From Thermomonas fusca DSM 15424 (GTDB lineage: Bacteria; Pseudomonadota; Gammaproteobacteria; Xanthomonadales; Xanthomonadaceae): a stretch of DNA of 64,000 bases. Positions 27,563 through 42,998 of the stretch are shown here, piece by piece. The translations under genes were made by a program, and so were the position numbers. How positions within the stretch are numbered: the stretch's first letter is position 1; each line of letters begins with the position of its first letter. The notes beneath the pieces were generated by a model, which was not told where the DNA came from, did not search any database, and saw only the letters and a program-made list of their open reading frames with translations. Where the stretch lies: positions 79,668 to 143,667 of the forward strand of contig NZ_AUIV01000006.1 of NCBI RefSeq assembly GCF_000423885.1, in the 5' to 3' direction.

Positions 27563-28476
27563 GCGAACACGTCGCGGCGGGCGTTGCGGTAATCCTGTGC
27601 GCTGATCGGCTTGCCGCCGTCGCGCTGCAGGGTCTGCAGGCGCAGCACGCCGCTGCCGCAGGCGATGTCGATGCCGTCGCGCCCGGCGCGCAGCACGCTG
27701 CCGGGTTCGGCGTCGTGTGCTTCGTCCAGCGCACGCGCGGCATGGATGCGCACGCGCTCCCCGGCCAGCTGCGCTTCCGCCACCGGCCACGGATTGAAGG
27801 CGCGCACCTTGTTGGCCAGCACCGTTGCCGATTGCGGCCAGTCGAGTGTCGCTTCCGCCTTGTCCAGCTTGTGCGCGTAAGTCACGCCTTCGGCCGGTTG
27901 CGGGTGCGGCGGCAGCTGGATGGTGGCGCGCAGCAGCCCCAGCGCATCGGACAGCACCTTCGCGCCGAGCTCGGCCAGGCGGTCATGCAGCTGGCCGCCG
28001 GTTTCCTCGGGGCCAATATCCAGCGCTTGCGCCAGCAGCACCGGGCCGGTGTCCAGGCCTTTCTCCATCTGCATCAGGCAGACCCCGGTGCGGGTGTCGC
28101 CGGCCTCGATCGCGCGCTGGATCGGCGCGGCGCCGCGCCAACGCGGCAGTAGCGAGGCGTGCACGTTCCAGCAGCCATATTCGGGAATGTCCAGCACCGA
28201 CTGCGGCAGGATCAGCCCATAGGCCACCACCACCATCAGGTCGGGCTTGAGTGCGCGCAGCACGGCCTTCGCTTCCGCCGCGCGGAAGTTTTCCGGCTGG
28301 TGCACGGGAATGCCGCGCTGCACCGCTTCCAGCTTCACCGGCGAAGGCGTCAACCCGCGGCCGCGGCCGGCGGGCCGGTCCGGCTGGGTATAGACCGCCA
28401 CCACCTCGGCCTTGCTTGCGGCGGCGCGCAGGCAGGGGACGGCGAATTCCGGCGTGCCGGCAAAGACGACGCGCAT
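27559..28476 (-). CDS. fmt: Methionyl-tRNA formyltransferase
   Basis: Fmt formylates initiator Met-tRNA. The 305-aa product opens MRVVFAGTPEFAVPCLRA. It has the catalytic Asn/His region GCWNVHASLLPRWRGAAPIQ, with the catalytic Asp in MEKGLDTGPVL, and a C-terminal OB-like domain. It lies 4 nt downstream of def, which removes the formyl group later, and overlaps rsmB. Confidence 0.97.
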   Translation of the reverse strand: MRVVFAGTPEFAVPCLRAAASKAEVVAVYTQPDRPAGRGRGLTPSPVKLEAVQRGIPVHQPENFRAAEAKAVLRALKPDLMVVVAYGLILPQSVLDIPEYGCWNVHASLLPRWRGAAPIQRAIEAGDTRTGVCLMQMEKGLDTGPVLLAQALDIGPEETGGQLHDRLAELGAKVLSDALGLLRATIQLPPHPQPAEGVTYAHKLDKAEATLDWPQSATVLANKVRAFNPWPVAEAQLAGERVRIHAARALDEAHDAEPGSVLRAGRDGIDIACGSGVLRLQTLQRDGGKPISAQDYRNARRDVFA

Positions 28477-28480
28477 GGGC

Positions 28481-28990
28481 TCAGGCGGCCCGCTTGGCCT
28501 TCAGCAGCTTCTTGCGCACCATTTCGCGCTTGAGCGGGCTCAGGTAGTCGACGAACAGCTTGCCCAGCAGGTGGTCCATCTCGTGCTGGATGCACACCGC
28601 CAGCACGCCGTCGGCCTGCAGCGAGAACGGCTGGCCGTGGCGGTCCAGCGCCTCCACCGTGATGGTGTCGCTGCGGGTCACGTCGGCATAGATGCCGGGC
28701 ACCGACAGGCAGCCTTCCTGATAGACCTGTTCGCCGTCGCGGGCGGTGATGACCGGATTGACGAACACCAGTGGCCGGCTGCGATCCTCGGTTACGTCAA
28801 TCACCATGAACCGTTTGTGCACGTCGACCTGACTGGCTGCCAGACCGATGCCGGGCGCCTCGTACATGGTCTGGAACATGTCGTCGATCAGGGTCTGGAA
28901 GGCAGGCGTGGCCACGTCGGCGGCGTCGACGGCCACGGCCTGGGTGCGCAGGCGCGGGTCGGGGAATTCGAGGATCGGGAGCTGGGCCAT
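28481..28990 (-). CDS. def: Peptide deformylase
   Basis: Def removes the N-formyl group from new proteins using an Fe2+ or Zn2+ ion. The 169-aa product shows all three motifs: GIGLAASQVD (near 45), EGCLSVPGIYAD with the metal Cys (near 90) and QHEMDHLLGKLF with the HEMDH metal ligands (near 135). The start MAQLPILEFPDPRLR is standard. A TACAAT -10 candidate lies at 29037-29042. Confidence 0.97.
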   Translation of the reverse strand: MAQLPILEFPDPRLRTQAVAVDAADVATPAFQTLIDDMFQTMYEAPGIGLAASQVDVHKRFMVIDVTEDRSRPLVFVNPVITARDGEQVYQEGCLSVPGIYADVTRSDTITVEALDRHGQPFSLQADGVLAVCIQHEMDHLLGKLFVDYLSPLKREMVRKKLLKAKRAA

Positions 28991-29036
28991 GGCGAAAATC
29001 CGGGAATCGGCAGCCGGGTGGGCTGCGATGGCGGCG

Positions 29037-29042
29037 ATTGTA
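29037..29042 (-). promoter_or_regulatory. Candidate -10 box for def-fmt-rsmB
   Basis: The minus strand reads TACAAT, 46 nt upstream of the def ATG, in the 155-bp divergent region with lysM. The -35 is not recognisable. Confidence 0.4.
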
Positions 29043-29090
29043 TCGCGCCCGACCTGCACGGCCGCTTGCCAGCAGCCGCGGGTTGTGGGC

Positions 29091-29096
29091 TATATT
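29091..29096 (+). promoter_or_regulatory. Candidate -10 box for the LysM gene
   Basis: TATATT lies 50 nt upstream of the LysM-protein ATG, with TTGCCA 19 bp before it as a stretched -35. The ATG is preceded by a GGGGAG ribosome-binding site. Confidence 0.4.
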
Positions 29097-29145
29097 GGTC
29101 GGGCTTCAGGGGGTTTTCGCCATACGGAGCGGGGAGATAGCGATC

Positions 29146-30342
29146 ATGCTTGAACGGGTTTCCAACCTGGCGCGCACGGGTGCGCCGCGTCCGCGCGGTC
29201 TGCGCACCATGCTTGCGGCCGCGCTGTTGACGGTGGCCAGCTATGCCGCGGCGGTCGAGCTGCGCGGCGACCATCCGGACAGCTACGTGGTGAAGCGTGG
29301 CGACACCCTCTGGGACATTTCCGCGCGCTTCCTCAAGAAGCCGTGGTTGTGGCCGGAGATCTGGCAGGCCAACCCGCAGATCAAGAATCCGCACCTGATC
29401 TATCCGGGCGATGTCATCAGCCTGGCCTACCTCGACCGCGTGGCGGCCAGGGTGCAGGCCGGCGAGCGTACCGCCAGCCCGCTCAACGCGGTGCCGCTGG
29501 AAGAGATCGAGCCGTTCCTGCGCGATACCCGCATGGTGTCCAGCATTGATCAGCTGCCCTACGTGGTCGGCCTCGAGGAAAACCGCACGCGCGCCGTCCG
29601 CGGCCATGTCGCCTACGTGCGCGGGCTGGAAGGCGTCGCCCCCGGCCAGCGCTACCTGGTGGTGCGGGCCGAGAAGCGCTATCGCATGGTCGAGCGCGCC
29701 GGCCTGTGCTGCGACCTGTTCCAGAGCCAGGATCTCGATGCCCGCGGCCGCCCCGGCCCGGATGACGGCACCCTGTGGAGCAATGCGGTGTTCCCGAGCA
29801 AGAACACCGAGCTCATGGGCTATGAGCTGGTCACCCAGACCACCGGCACCGTGACCCGCGGTGAAGTCGGCGGCATCCAGGCCAGCACCGTGCTGCTGGA
29901 CAACGAGGGCCGCGAAGTGCGCGTCGGCGACCGGCTGGTGCCGGTCGAGGCGCAGCCCTACGACCTGCAGTTCTTCCCGCATCCGCCCAGGCAGCAGGCC
30001 AAGTACGGCCGCCTGACGGTGATGTCGATCGCCGACCAGCTGACCTCCGGCGGTACCCGCGACGTGATCGCGATTTCCGGCGGCGCCCGCGAGGGCATCG
30101 ACAACGGCACCGTGTTCTCGCTGTGGCGGCGCGGCGACTCGGTCAGCGACCGGGTCAAGTCCGGGCTGGATCGCGACGACGACGTGACCCTGTTCGAAAA
30201 CAAGGTGCGCCTGCCCGACGAGTTCGCCGGCCATGCAATGGTGTTCCGCACCTTCGACAATGTCAGCTATGCGCTGGTGATGAGCAGCGTCAAGCCGGTC
30301 CGTGTCGGCTACGAGCTGAAGCATCCGGACGCGCCCTACTGA
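29146..30342 (+). CDS. LysM peptidoglycan-binding domain protein
   Basis: The 398-aa product has an arginine-containing N-terminus and a signal sequence ending about residue 36 (LLTVASYAAA). A LysM domain follows at about 45-95 (SYVVKRGDTLWDISARFL, NPQIKNPHLIYPGDVISL) and a long C-terminal region with no recognised enzyme motif. It is probably periplasmic and binds peptidoglycan. It is conserved next to dprA in xanthomonads and other gammaproteobacteria, but its role is not established. It diverges from def and precedes dprA by 76 bp. Confidence 0.88.
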   Translation: MLERVSNLARTGAPRPRGLRTMLAAALLTVASYAAAVELRGDHPDSYVVKRGDTLWDISARFLKKPWLWPEIWQANPQIKNPHLIYPGDVISLAYLDRVAARVQAGERTASPLNAVPLEEIEPFLRDTRMVSSIDQLPYVVGLEENRTRAVRGHVAYVRGLEGVAPGQRYLVVRAEKRYRMVERAGLCCDLFQSQDLDARGRPGPDDGTLWSNAVFPSKNTELMGYELVTQTTGTVTRGEVGGIQASTVLLDNEGREVRVGDRLVPVEAQPYDLQFFPHPPRQQAKYGRLTVMSIADQLTSGGTRDVIAISGGAREGIDNGTVFSLWRRGDSVSDRVKSGLDRDDDVTLFENKVRLPDEFAGHAMVFRTFDNVSYALVMSSVKPVRVGYELKHPDAPY

Positions 30343-30370
30343 TTTTTCGGGGTTTCCCGACGCAAGACCG

Positions 30371-30394
30371 CAACGGCGCCCGAGGGCGCCGTTG
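30371..30394 (+). terminator. Hairpin between LysM gene and dprA
   Basis: CAACGGCGCC and GGCGCCGTTG form a perfect 10-bp stem with a 4-nt CGAG loop, 28 nt after the LysM-gene stop. The following TCGTTT is a poor T-tract, so termination may be partial and dprA may be read through. Confidence 0.55.
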
Positions 30395-30418
30395 TCGTTT
30401 GCGGACGATGCTGGCCGC

Positions 30419-31546
30419 ATGTCTGCCTGCGCCGAACATGAGCCCCTGCTGCGTCTGCTGCACAGCGGTGCGGCCGCATCCGCGCTGCGCCGCCTGCTCG
30501 ATACCCACGGCGGGGCCGCCGCAGCGTTGGCCGCCGGACGTCGCGATTGGGCCAGCCACGGGGTCGACGCCGTGGCCTGCACGGCCCTGCTGCGGCCCGA
30601 TGCGGCTGCGCTGGCCCGCAGCCTGCGTTGGCTGGAAGCGCCGACCCATCACTTGCTGGGATGGGGCGATGCGGCCTACCCGCCGCTGCTGCGGCGGATC
30701 GCCTCGCCGCCGGCGATGCTGTTCGTGGCCGGTGATGCGGATCTGCTGTGGCGGCCCACGGTCGCCATTGTCGGCAGCCGCACCGCCACCGCCGGCGGCC
30801 GCGTCAACGCCGGCCAGTTCGCCGCCGCGCTGGCGCGCGCCGGGCTGTGCATCGGCAGCGGGCTGGCGGCGGGGATCGATGCCGCCGCCCATCAGGCCAC
30901 GCTGGACGCCGGCGGCATGACCGTCGCGGTGCTGGGAACCGGGCCCGACATCGCCTATCCCGCCCGCCACCGCGCGCTGATGGCGCGGATCGCGGAGGCC
31001 GGCGCCGTGGTCAGCGAGCACCCGCCCGGCACGCAGCCGCTGCGGACGCACTTTCCCAGCCGCAACCGCATCCTGGTGGGGCTCAGCCTGGGCATCGTGG
31101 TGGTCGAGGCCGCCATCCGCTCCGGCGCGCTGATCACCGCCAGGCTGGCCGGCGATGCTGGCCGCGAGGTGTTCGCGCTGCCCGGCTCCATCCACAATCC
31201 GATGGCGCGCGGCTGCCACCGGCTGATCCGCGAGGGCGCGGCGCTGGTGGAGACGCCGACCGAAGTGGCCGAGACGCTGGCACCGCTGGTGCGCGATCTG
31301 GTGCGGGGGCTGCGCGGAGAACTGGCGTCCTGCCCGGTCGAACCCGAGCGGGAGGCGGCAGGGCTGCCCGACCTTCCAGACATCAACCGGTTGTGGCAGG
31401 CCCTCGGCCACGACCCAACCGGTATGGATGAACTGCTGGAGCGCAGTGGATTGACGGCGGCGGCGGTGTCGTCCATGCTGCTGGCGCTGGAGCTGGAAGG
31501 ACGGGTCGCGGCCGAACATGGCCGTTACAGTCGGATCGGGGTCTGA
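30419..31546 (+). CDS. dprA: DNA-processing protein DprA
   Basis: DprA protects incoming single-stranded DNA and loads RecA during natural transformation. The 375-aa product has the Rossmann-like core with AIVGSRTATAGGR, GSGLAAGIDAAAH, FPSRNRILVGLSLGIVVVEA and GALITARLAGDAGREVFALPG. A C-terminal winged-helix domain follows (about 315-375, LLERSGLTAAAVSSMLLALELEG). The start MSACAEHEPLLRLL was chosen; an in-frame TTG at 30392 sits in the upstream hairpin. It suggests competence potential but no other com genes are here. Confidence 0.95.
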   Translation: MSACAEHEPLLRLLHSGAAASALRRLLDTHGGAAAALAAGRRDWASHGVDAVACTALLRPDAAALARSLRWLEAPTHHLLGWGDAAYPPLLRRIASPPAMLFVAGDADLLWRPTVAIVGSRTATAGGRVNAGQFAAALARAGLCIGSGLAAGIDAAAHQATLDAGGMTVAVLGTGPDIAYPARHRALMARIAEAGAVVSEHPPGTQPLRTHFPSRNRILVGLSLGIVVVEAAIRSGALITARLAGDAGREVFALPGSIHNPMARGCHRLIREGAALVETPTEVAETLAPLVRDLVRGLRGELASCPVEPEREAAGLPDLPDINRLWQALGHDPTGMDELLERSGLTAAAVSSMLLALELEGRVAAEHGRYSRIGV

Positions 31547-31600
31547 GACCAGCGATTCGCTTCCACGGTGCCCACGGGCACGAGCCAAGGACACACGGAC

Positions 31601-32092
31601 ATGAAAGAGAGCATCCTGGACGTCCTGCTGTACCTGTTCGAGCACTACTTCGCCAACGACGACGCGGCGCTGTCCGACACGGCGTTCATTGCGCGCGACA
31701 GTTCGCTGATGAACGAGCTGGCGGCCGCCGGGTTCTCGCCCAGCGAAATCCACAACGCCTTCGACTGGCTGGACGCGCTGGAACGACAGCGGCCGGCGCC
31801 CGGGCAGGCGCGCCCCAGCGGGCCGGTGCGGGTGCTGCACGGGTCGGAGCTGGACAAGCTGGACATCGAGGCGCGCGGCTTCCTGCTGTATCTGGAACAA
31901 CATGGCGTGCTGGATGCCGGCCAGCGCGAGCTGGTGCTGGATCGGGCGATGGCGCTGGACCAGGACGAACTGGACCTGGACGACCTGAAGTGGGTGGTAC
32001 TGATGGTGCTGTTCAACCAGCCCGGTTCCGAGGCGGCCTATGCCTGGATGGAAACCCAGATGTACCTGGACGAACCGGAGCCGGTGCACTGA
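31601..32092 (+). CDS. smg: Smg family protein (DUF494)
   Basis: The 163-aa product matches Smg, a conserved proteobacterial protein encoded next to dprA and topA. It begins MKESILDVLLYLFEHYF and is rich in acidic and leucine residues, including LDLDDLKWVVLMVLFNQPG near the C-terminus. No catalytic motif or signal peptide is seen and the biochemical role is not established. It lies between dprA and topA on the same strand. Confidence 0.9.
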   Translation: MKESILDVLLYLFEHYFANDDAALSDTAFIARDSSLMNELAAAGFSPSEIHNAFDWLDALERQRPAPGQARPSGPVRVLHGSELDKLDIEARGFLLYLEQHGVLDAGQRELVLDRAMALDQDELDLDDLKWVVLMVLFNQPGSEAAYAWMETQMYLDEPEPVH

Positions 32093-32191
32093 GCCGATCC
32101 AGCCTCGGGCGCTGCGCCCTGCGCCGTCCGCCCGCAGCTGCCGCGCCGCCTTCGCCAGGCCCGCGGCGAGCCGGGCCGGCAGCGGTCGTAC

Positions 32192-32227
32192 TTGACAGCG
32201 CAGCCCCGTCCATGATTCCACTATAAA
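32192..32227 (+). promoter_or_regulatory. Possible promoter region of topA
   Basis: A perfect TTGACA (32192-32197) and a TATAAA (32222-32227) lie in the 211-bp smg-topA gap. The 24-bp spacing is too long for one ordinary sigma-70 promoter. Either only one hexamer is used or supercoiling-dependent spacing matters; topA promoters are often supercoiling-sensitive. Confidence 0.35.
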
Positions 32228-32231
32228 TAAG

Positions 32232-32255
32232 CGCCCGGGGCATCTGCTCCGGGCG
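32232..32255 (+). other. Hairpin in the topA leader
   Basis: CGCCCGGGG and CTCCGGGCG form a 9-bp stem (one G-T pair) with a 6-nt loop, 49 nt before the topA ATG. GGCGGC/GCCGCC forms a second small stem nearer the gene. There is no rightward T-tract; on the minus strand the left flank is AT-rich (CTTATTTATAG). Confidence 0.4.
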
Positions 32256-32303
32256 TTGGCATCTACGGCGGCCTGCAGCCGCCCTACCGGAACCCGCGCC
32301 ACC

Positions 32304-34868
<2,565 letters not shown>

Positions 34869-34918
34869 ATTTTCCGCCGCCATTTCCGTGGATACGGGAA
34901 TGAGTGGAAAATAACCCC

Positions 34919-35479
34919 ATGGATCTGCAGGCCGCTCTCGCTCCCGCCTTCGTCGCGCTCCGTAACGGCGGCCTCATTGCCTATCCCACCGAAGGCGTGT
35001 GGGGGCTGGGTTGCGATCCGCGCAGCGAAGCGGCGGTGCTGCGCCTGCTGACGCTCAAGCAGCGCGATGTCGCCAAGGGTTTGATCCTAATCGCATCGAA
35101 TGAGGCGCAGCTCGCGCCTTTCATCGACACCGCATTGTTGGGTCAAGCGCAGCTGGCCGAAGTACGCGCCAGCTGGCCGGGGCCGAATACCTGGATCGTG
35201 CCGGCGTCGAAGGACGCGCCGCGCTGGATCACCGGCGCGCATGACGGCATCGCCGTGCGCGTCACCGAGCATCCGCTGGTGCGCGCACTGTGCGACGGCT
35301 TCGGCGGCGCGCTGGTGTCGACCAGCGCCAATATCGCAAGCCGACCTTCGCCGCGCACGCGGGAAGAACTCGACCCGCGCATCGTTGCCGGGGTCGATGC
35401 CGTCACCGATGGCGAAACCCTCGGGCGCGCGCAGCCCAGCACCATCCGCGACGCGCGCAGTGGCGCCGTCCTGCGCTGA
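34919..35479 (+). CDS. tsaC: L-threonylcarbamoyladenylate synthase TsaC
   Basis: TsaC makes threonylcarbamoyl-AMP from threonine, bicarbonate and ATP for t6A37 in tRNAs that read ANN codons. The 186-aa product is the short YrdC-only form, with GGLIAYPTEGVWGLGCDP, LKQRDVAKGLILIAS and a SANIASRPSPRT segment near 140. The start MDLQAALAPAF was preferred over an in-frame GTG five codons upstream. It lies 50 bp after topA on the same strand. Confidence 0.94.
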   Translation: MDLQAALAPAFVALRNGGLIAYPTEGVWGLGCDPRSEAAVLRLLTLKQRDVAKGLILIASNEAQLAPFIDTALLGQAQLAEVRASWPGPNTWIVPASKDAPRWITGAHDGIAVRVTEHPLVRALCDGFGGALVSTSANIASRPSPRTREELDPRIVAGVDAVTDGETLGRAQPSTIRDARSGAVLR

Positions 35480-35569
35480 AAACCGCGTCCGCCCTGCGTT
35501 TGCGGGCGAAAAGCGGTTTCTCCTGCAACGAAAATTCTTCGCAAAACCCTCTTGTTGCGCTGCACAAAC

Positions 35570-35575
35570 TATGCT
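35570..35575 (+). promoter_or_regulatory. Possible -10 box for gltBD
   Basis: TATGCT lies 76 nt before the gltB ATG in the 172-bp tsaC-gltB gap. No -35 is convincing at normal spacing. The nearby TGCAC (35561-35565) is only half of an NtrC site and the sequence does not keep the invariant GG of a sigma-54 promoter. Confidence 0.25.
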
Positions 35576-35651
35576 CTAGTCGGGGTGCGCATCGGGTTCC
35601 ACTGGGAGAGTCGGAACGCGGGCGTTCCACAACTCCTGCACGGACAAGACC

Positions 35652-40108
<4,457 letters not shown>

Positions 40109-40109
<1 letters not shown>

Positions 40110-41584
40110 TGAGCAAGCAACAGCTCTTCCAGTTCCTGGAGTCGCCGCGCGAGATGCCGGCCAAGGTACCGCTGGCCGAACGCGTGGCCGGCAGTTTCGA
40201 CGAGCTGTACGGGCGTTTCGGGCAGGCCGAGGCGGCGCACCAGGCCGGGCGCTGCCTGGATTGCGGCAATCCGTATTGCGAAGCCAAGTGCCCCGTCCAC
40301 AACTACATTCCCGACTGGCTGCAGCTGGTGCAGGAAGGCCGCATCCATGAGGCCGCCGCGCTCTGCCACGAAACCAATCCGCTGCCGGAGATGTGCGGGC
40401 GCGTCTGCCCGCAGGACCGGCTGTGCGAAGGCGCGTGCACGCTCAACGACGGCTTCGGCGCGGTCACCATCGGCGCGGTGGAGAAGTACATCGTCGATAC
40501 CGCTTTCGCCCAAGGCTGGCGGCCGGACCTGTCGAAGGTGAAGCCCACCGGCAAGCGGGTGGCGGTGATCGGCGCCGGGCCGGCGGGGCTGGCCTGCGCC
40601 GACCGGCTGGTGCGCAGCGGCATCGAGGCCAGCGTGTTCGACCGCTACGAGCAGATCGGCGGCCTGCTGCAGTTCGGCATTCCCAGCTTCAAGCTGGACA
40701 AGGCGGTGATCGCCACCCGCCGCGCGGTGCTGGAAGGCATGGGCGTGCGCTTCCGCCTCGGCGTGGACGTGGGCCGCGATGTCGGCATCGCGGCGCTACT
40801 GGACGAGTTCGATGCGGTGTTCCTCGGCCTCGGCGCCTATCGCTATACCGACGGCGGCCTGCCCGGACAGGAACTGGCCGGCGTGCTGCCGGCGCTGCCC
40901 TTCCTCGTGCAGAACGGCCGCATCGTCACCGGCAATGAGCCGCACGGTCGGCCGATTGCCGGCTGGGAGGACCAGCTGGCGCTACCCGAGCTGCGCGGCA
41001 AGCGCGTGGTGGTGCTTGGCGGCGGCGATACCGGCATGGACTGCGTGCGCTCCGCCATCCGCCTTGGTGCGGCCAGTGTGACCTGCGCCTACCGTCGCGA
41101 CGAGGCCAACATGCCCGGCTCCGCGCGCGAGGTGGCGAACGCGCGCGAGGAAGGCGTGCAGTTCCTGTTCAACCGCCAGCCGCTGGAGATCGTCGGCGAA
41201 GCAAACGCCAGCGGCGTGCGGATGGTGGAGACGCGGCTGGGCGAACCCGATGCCAACGGCCGCCGAGCGGCGCAGCCGATTCCCGGCAGCGAATCGGTGC
41301 TCGACGCCGACGTTGTCATCATCGCCTTCGGTTTTTCCCCCCGCGTGCCGCAGTGGCTGCAGGCACTCGGTGTACAGGCGCAGGCCAACGGCCGGCTGGT
41401 GGTCGGCGGCAACGGTCGGCTGCCGTACCAGACCGCGCACGATGCGCTGTTCGCCGGCGGCGACTGCGTGCGCGGCGCCGACCTGGTGGTGACCGCCGTG
41501 CAGGAAGGCCGCGACGCCGCGGCCAGCATCGCGCGCATGCTGCGCGGCGCGAAGGCGATTCCGCTGGCGCTGACGGCCGCCTGA
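40109..41584 (+). CDS. gltD: Glutamate synthase (NADPH) small subunit
   Basis: GltD oxidises NADPH and passes electrons through FAD and Fe-S clusters to GltB. The 491-aa product has N-terminal [4Fe-4S] cysteines (CLDCGNPYCEAKCPVHNY; MCGRVCPQDRLCEGACTL), the FAD motif VAVIGAGPAGLACADRL near 150 and the NADPH motif VVVLGGGDTGMDCVRSA near 295. The last part holds the FAD-site ALFAGGDCVRGADLVV. With gltB it forms the GS-GOGAT partner of glnA, which lies at the right edge of the window. Confidence 0.98.
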
Positions 41585-41638
41585 AAGCGCGCGCGCCGCG
41601 GGGTTTCGTTGCGCGCGCCAACGCGCCAAGATGGGGCC

Positions 41639-42307
41639 ATGCGCGTCGCCCTCGCCCTCGCCCTTGCCGTCTGCCTGCTGCTGTTCGCCGGCAGCGCGCG
41701 TGCGCAGGCCAAGCCGGCAGCCACGGTCATCGTCTATCGCTGCACCGACGCCGCCGGCAAGGTCAGCCTGCAGGACGCGCCCTGTGCGAAAGGCCAGGCG
41801 CAGCAGGCGCGCGAGATGCTGCGGCCGGTCGATGCTTCGCCGCGCGCCGCGGCGTCGTTGCCGACGCCTGCAACGCCGCCCGCTGCGACCGACACCCGCA
41901 CCGTCTATCTGGCGCCGCCGCGGCCGCTGTACGAATGCGTCACGCCCGAAGGCAAGCGCTACACCAGCGACGACGGCCGCGGCAATCCGCGCTGGGTGCC
42001 GTTGTGGACGCTGGGCTATCCGACGGTGCGCCCGCGCTCGGTGCTGGGCGACAACATCGGCCATCCCGAGCGGGTGATGCGCCCGCCGCATCGCGACATC
42101 AACTGGCCGGTCGCCACCGGCGGCGGAAGCTGGATCCGCGACGACTGCGTCATGCTGCCGCCGGTCGAGGCCTGCGTGCGCCTGCGCGACCGCCGCAGCA
42201 CACTGCGCACGCGCTTCTTCAACGCGCAGGAAAAGGAGCGCGATGTGCTGCGCGAACAGGAACGTGCGCTCAACGCGCGCCTCGACAACGACTGCGGCGG
42301 CCGCTGA
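41639..42307 (+). CDS. Secreted DUF4124-domain protein, copy 1
   Basis: The 222-aa product has a signal peptide (MRVALALALAVCLLLFAGSA, cut near RAQA) and a DUF4124 module at about 33-65 (VYRCTDAAGKVSLQDAPC). A Pro/Ala linker precedes a second, related half near 100 (PLYECVTPEGKRYTSDDG) and a charged, helical C-terminus. It is probably periplasmic and function is unknown. The next gene has the same architecture and begins 1 nt after its stop. Confidence 0.8.
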   Translation: MRVALALALAVCLLLFAGSARAQAKPAATVIVYRCTDAAGKVSLQDAPCAKGQAQQAREMLRPVDASPRAAASLPTPATPPAATDTRTVYLAPPRPLYECVTPEGKRYTSDDGRGNPRWVPLWTLGYPTVRPRSVLGDNIGHPERVMRPPHRDINWPVATGGGSWIRDDCVMLPPVEACVRLRDRRSTLRTRFFNAQEKERDVLREQERALNARLDNDCGGR

Positions 42308-42308
42308 G

Positions 42309-42968
42309 ATGCGGCTGATCATGCCGCTGCCGATGCTGGCGCTGCTGCTCGTGTGCACGCCGCTGCCGACGTGGGCGCAGGAAACCGTCTTCTACAAATG
42401 CACCGATGCCAAGGGCAATGTGTCGATGCAGAACGGCACGCCCTGCGCGGCCGGCATGAAGCAGGAAATCCGCCGCATCGGCGAAGTGAAGACCGTGCCG
42501 GTACCGGCCAGGAAACCACGGGTCGAGACGCCGCCGGCGCCGCCGGTGTACGGCGACTTCGTGCTGGTCAGCGGCCCGGCCGCGCAGCGCGCGCCGGCGC
42601 CCGAAGCCGCCGGCCTGCCCGCGCCGCCGCCGCTATACCAGTGCCGGACCTGGGAAGGCGATACCTATTTCGGCGAGAGCGCCGAACCGCCGCCGCGCTG
42701 CGCGCCGCTGCAGGTGACCGGCATCGATGGCCGCGCTTCGCTGGGCATGGCCAGCGCCTGCGAGATGAAGCAGGACAGCTGCGCCGCGGTGCCGGAAACG
42801 CAGCTGTGCGCAAGCTGGTATCGGCGCCTGGACGAGGCCGAGTTCAAGCTGCGCTATGCCGATGACGGCAGCCGCCGCGAGCGGCAGGCCGCGTTCGATG
42901 CGGTGGATGCGAAGATCAAGGCCAGCCGCTGCGCGACCACCGCGCCGACCAATCCCGCCGTGCCGTAA
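42309..42968 (+). CDS. Secreted DUF4124-domain protein, copy 2
   Basis: The 219-aa product has a signal peptide ending near PTWAQ, a DUF4124 module (VFYKCTDAKGNVSMQNGTPC), a proline-rich linker and a second half starting PLYQCRTWEGDTYFGE, then a charged helical end. It parallels the preceding 222-aa protein throughout, so the two look like an old tandem duplication. Several paired cysteines suggest disulfides. The function is not known. Confidence 0.8.
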   Translation: MRLIMPLPMLALLLVCTPLPTWAQETVFYKCTDAKGNVSMQNGTPCAAGMKQEIRRIGEVKTVPVPARKPRVETPPAPPVYGDFVLVSGPAAQRAPAPEAAGLPAPPPLYQCRTWEGDTYFGESAEPPPRCAPLQVTGIDGRASLGMASACEMKQDSCAAVPETQLCASWYRRLDEAEFKLRYADDGSRRERQAAFDAVDAKIKASRCATTAPTNPAVP

Positions 42969-42998
42969 GCTGGTCACGGGATTGCATGGAAGGAACGG

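Noticed and set aside
35555..35580. Sigma-54 promoter or NtrC site for gltB
   Set aside because: CTGCAC-N5-ATGCT resembles a -24/-12 promoter but the essential GG is TG. TGCAC has no matching GTGCA partner at the right distance.
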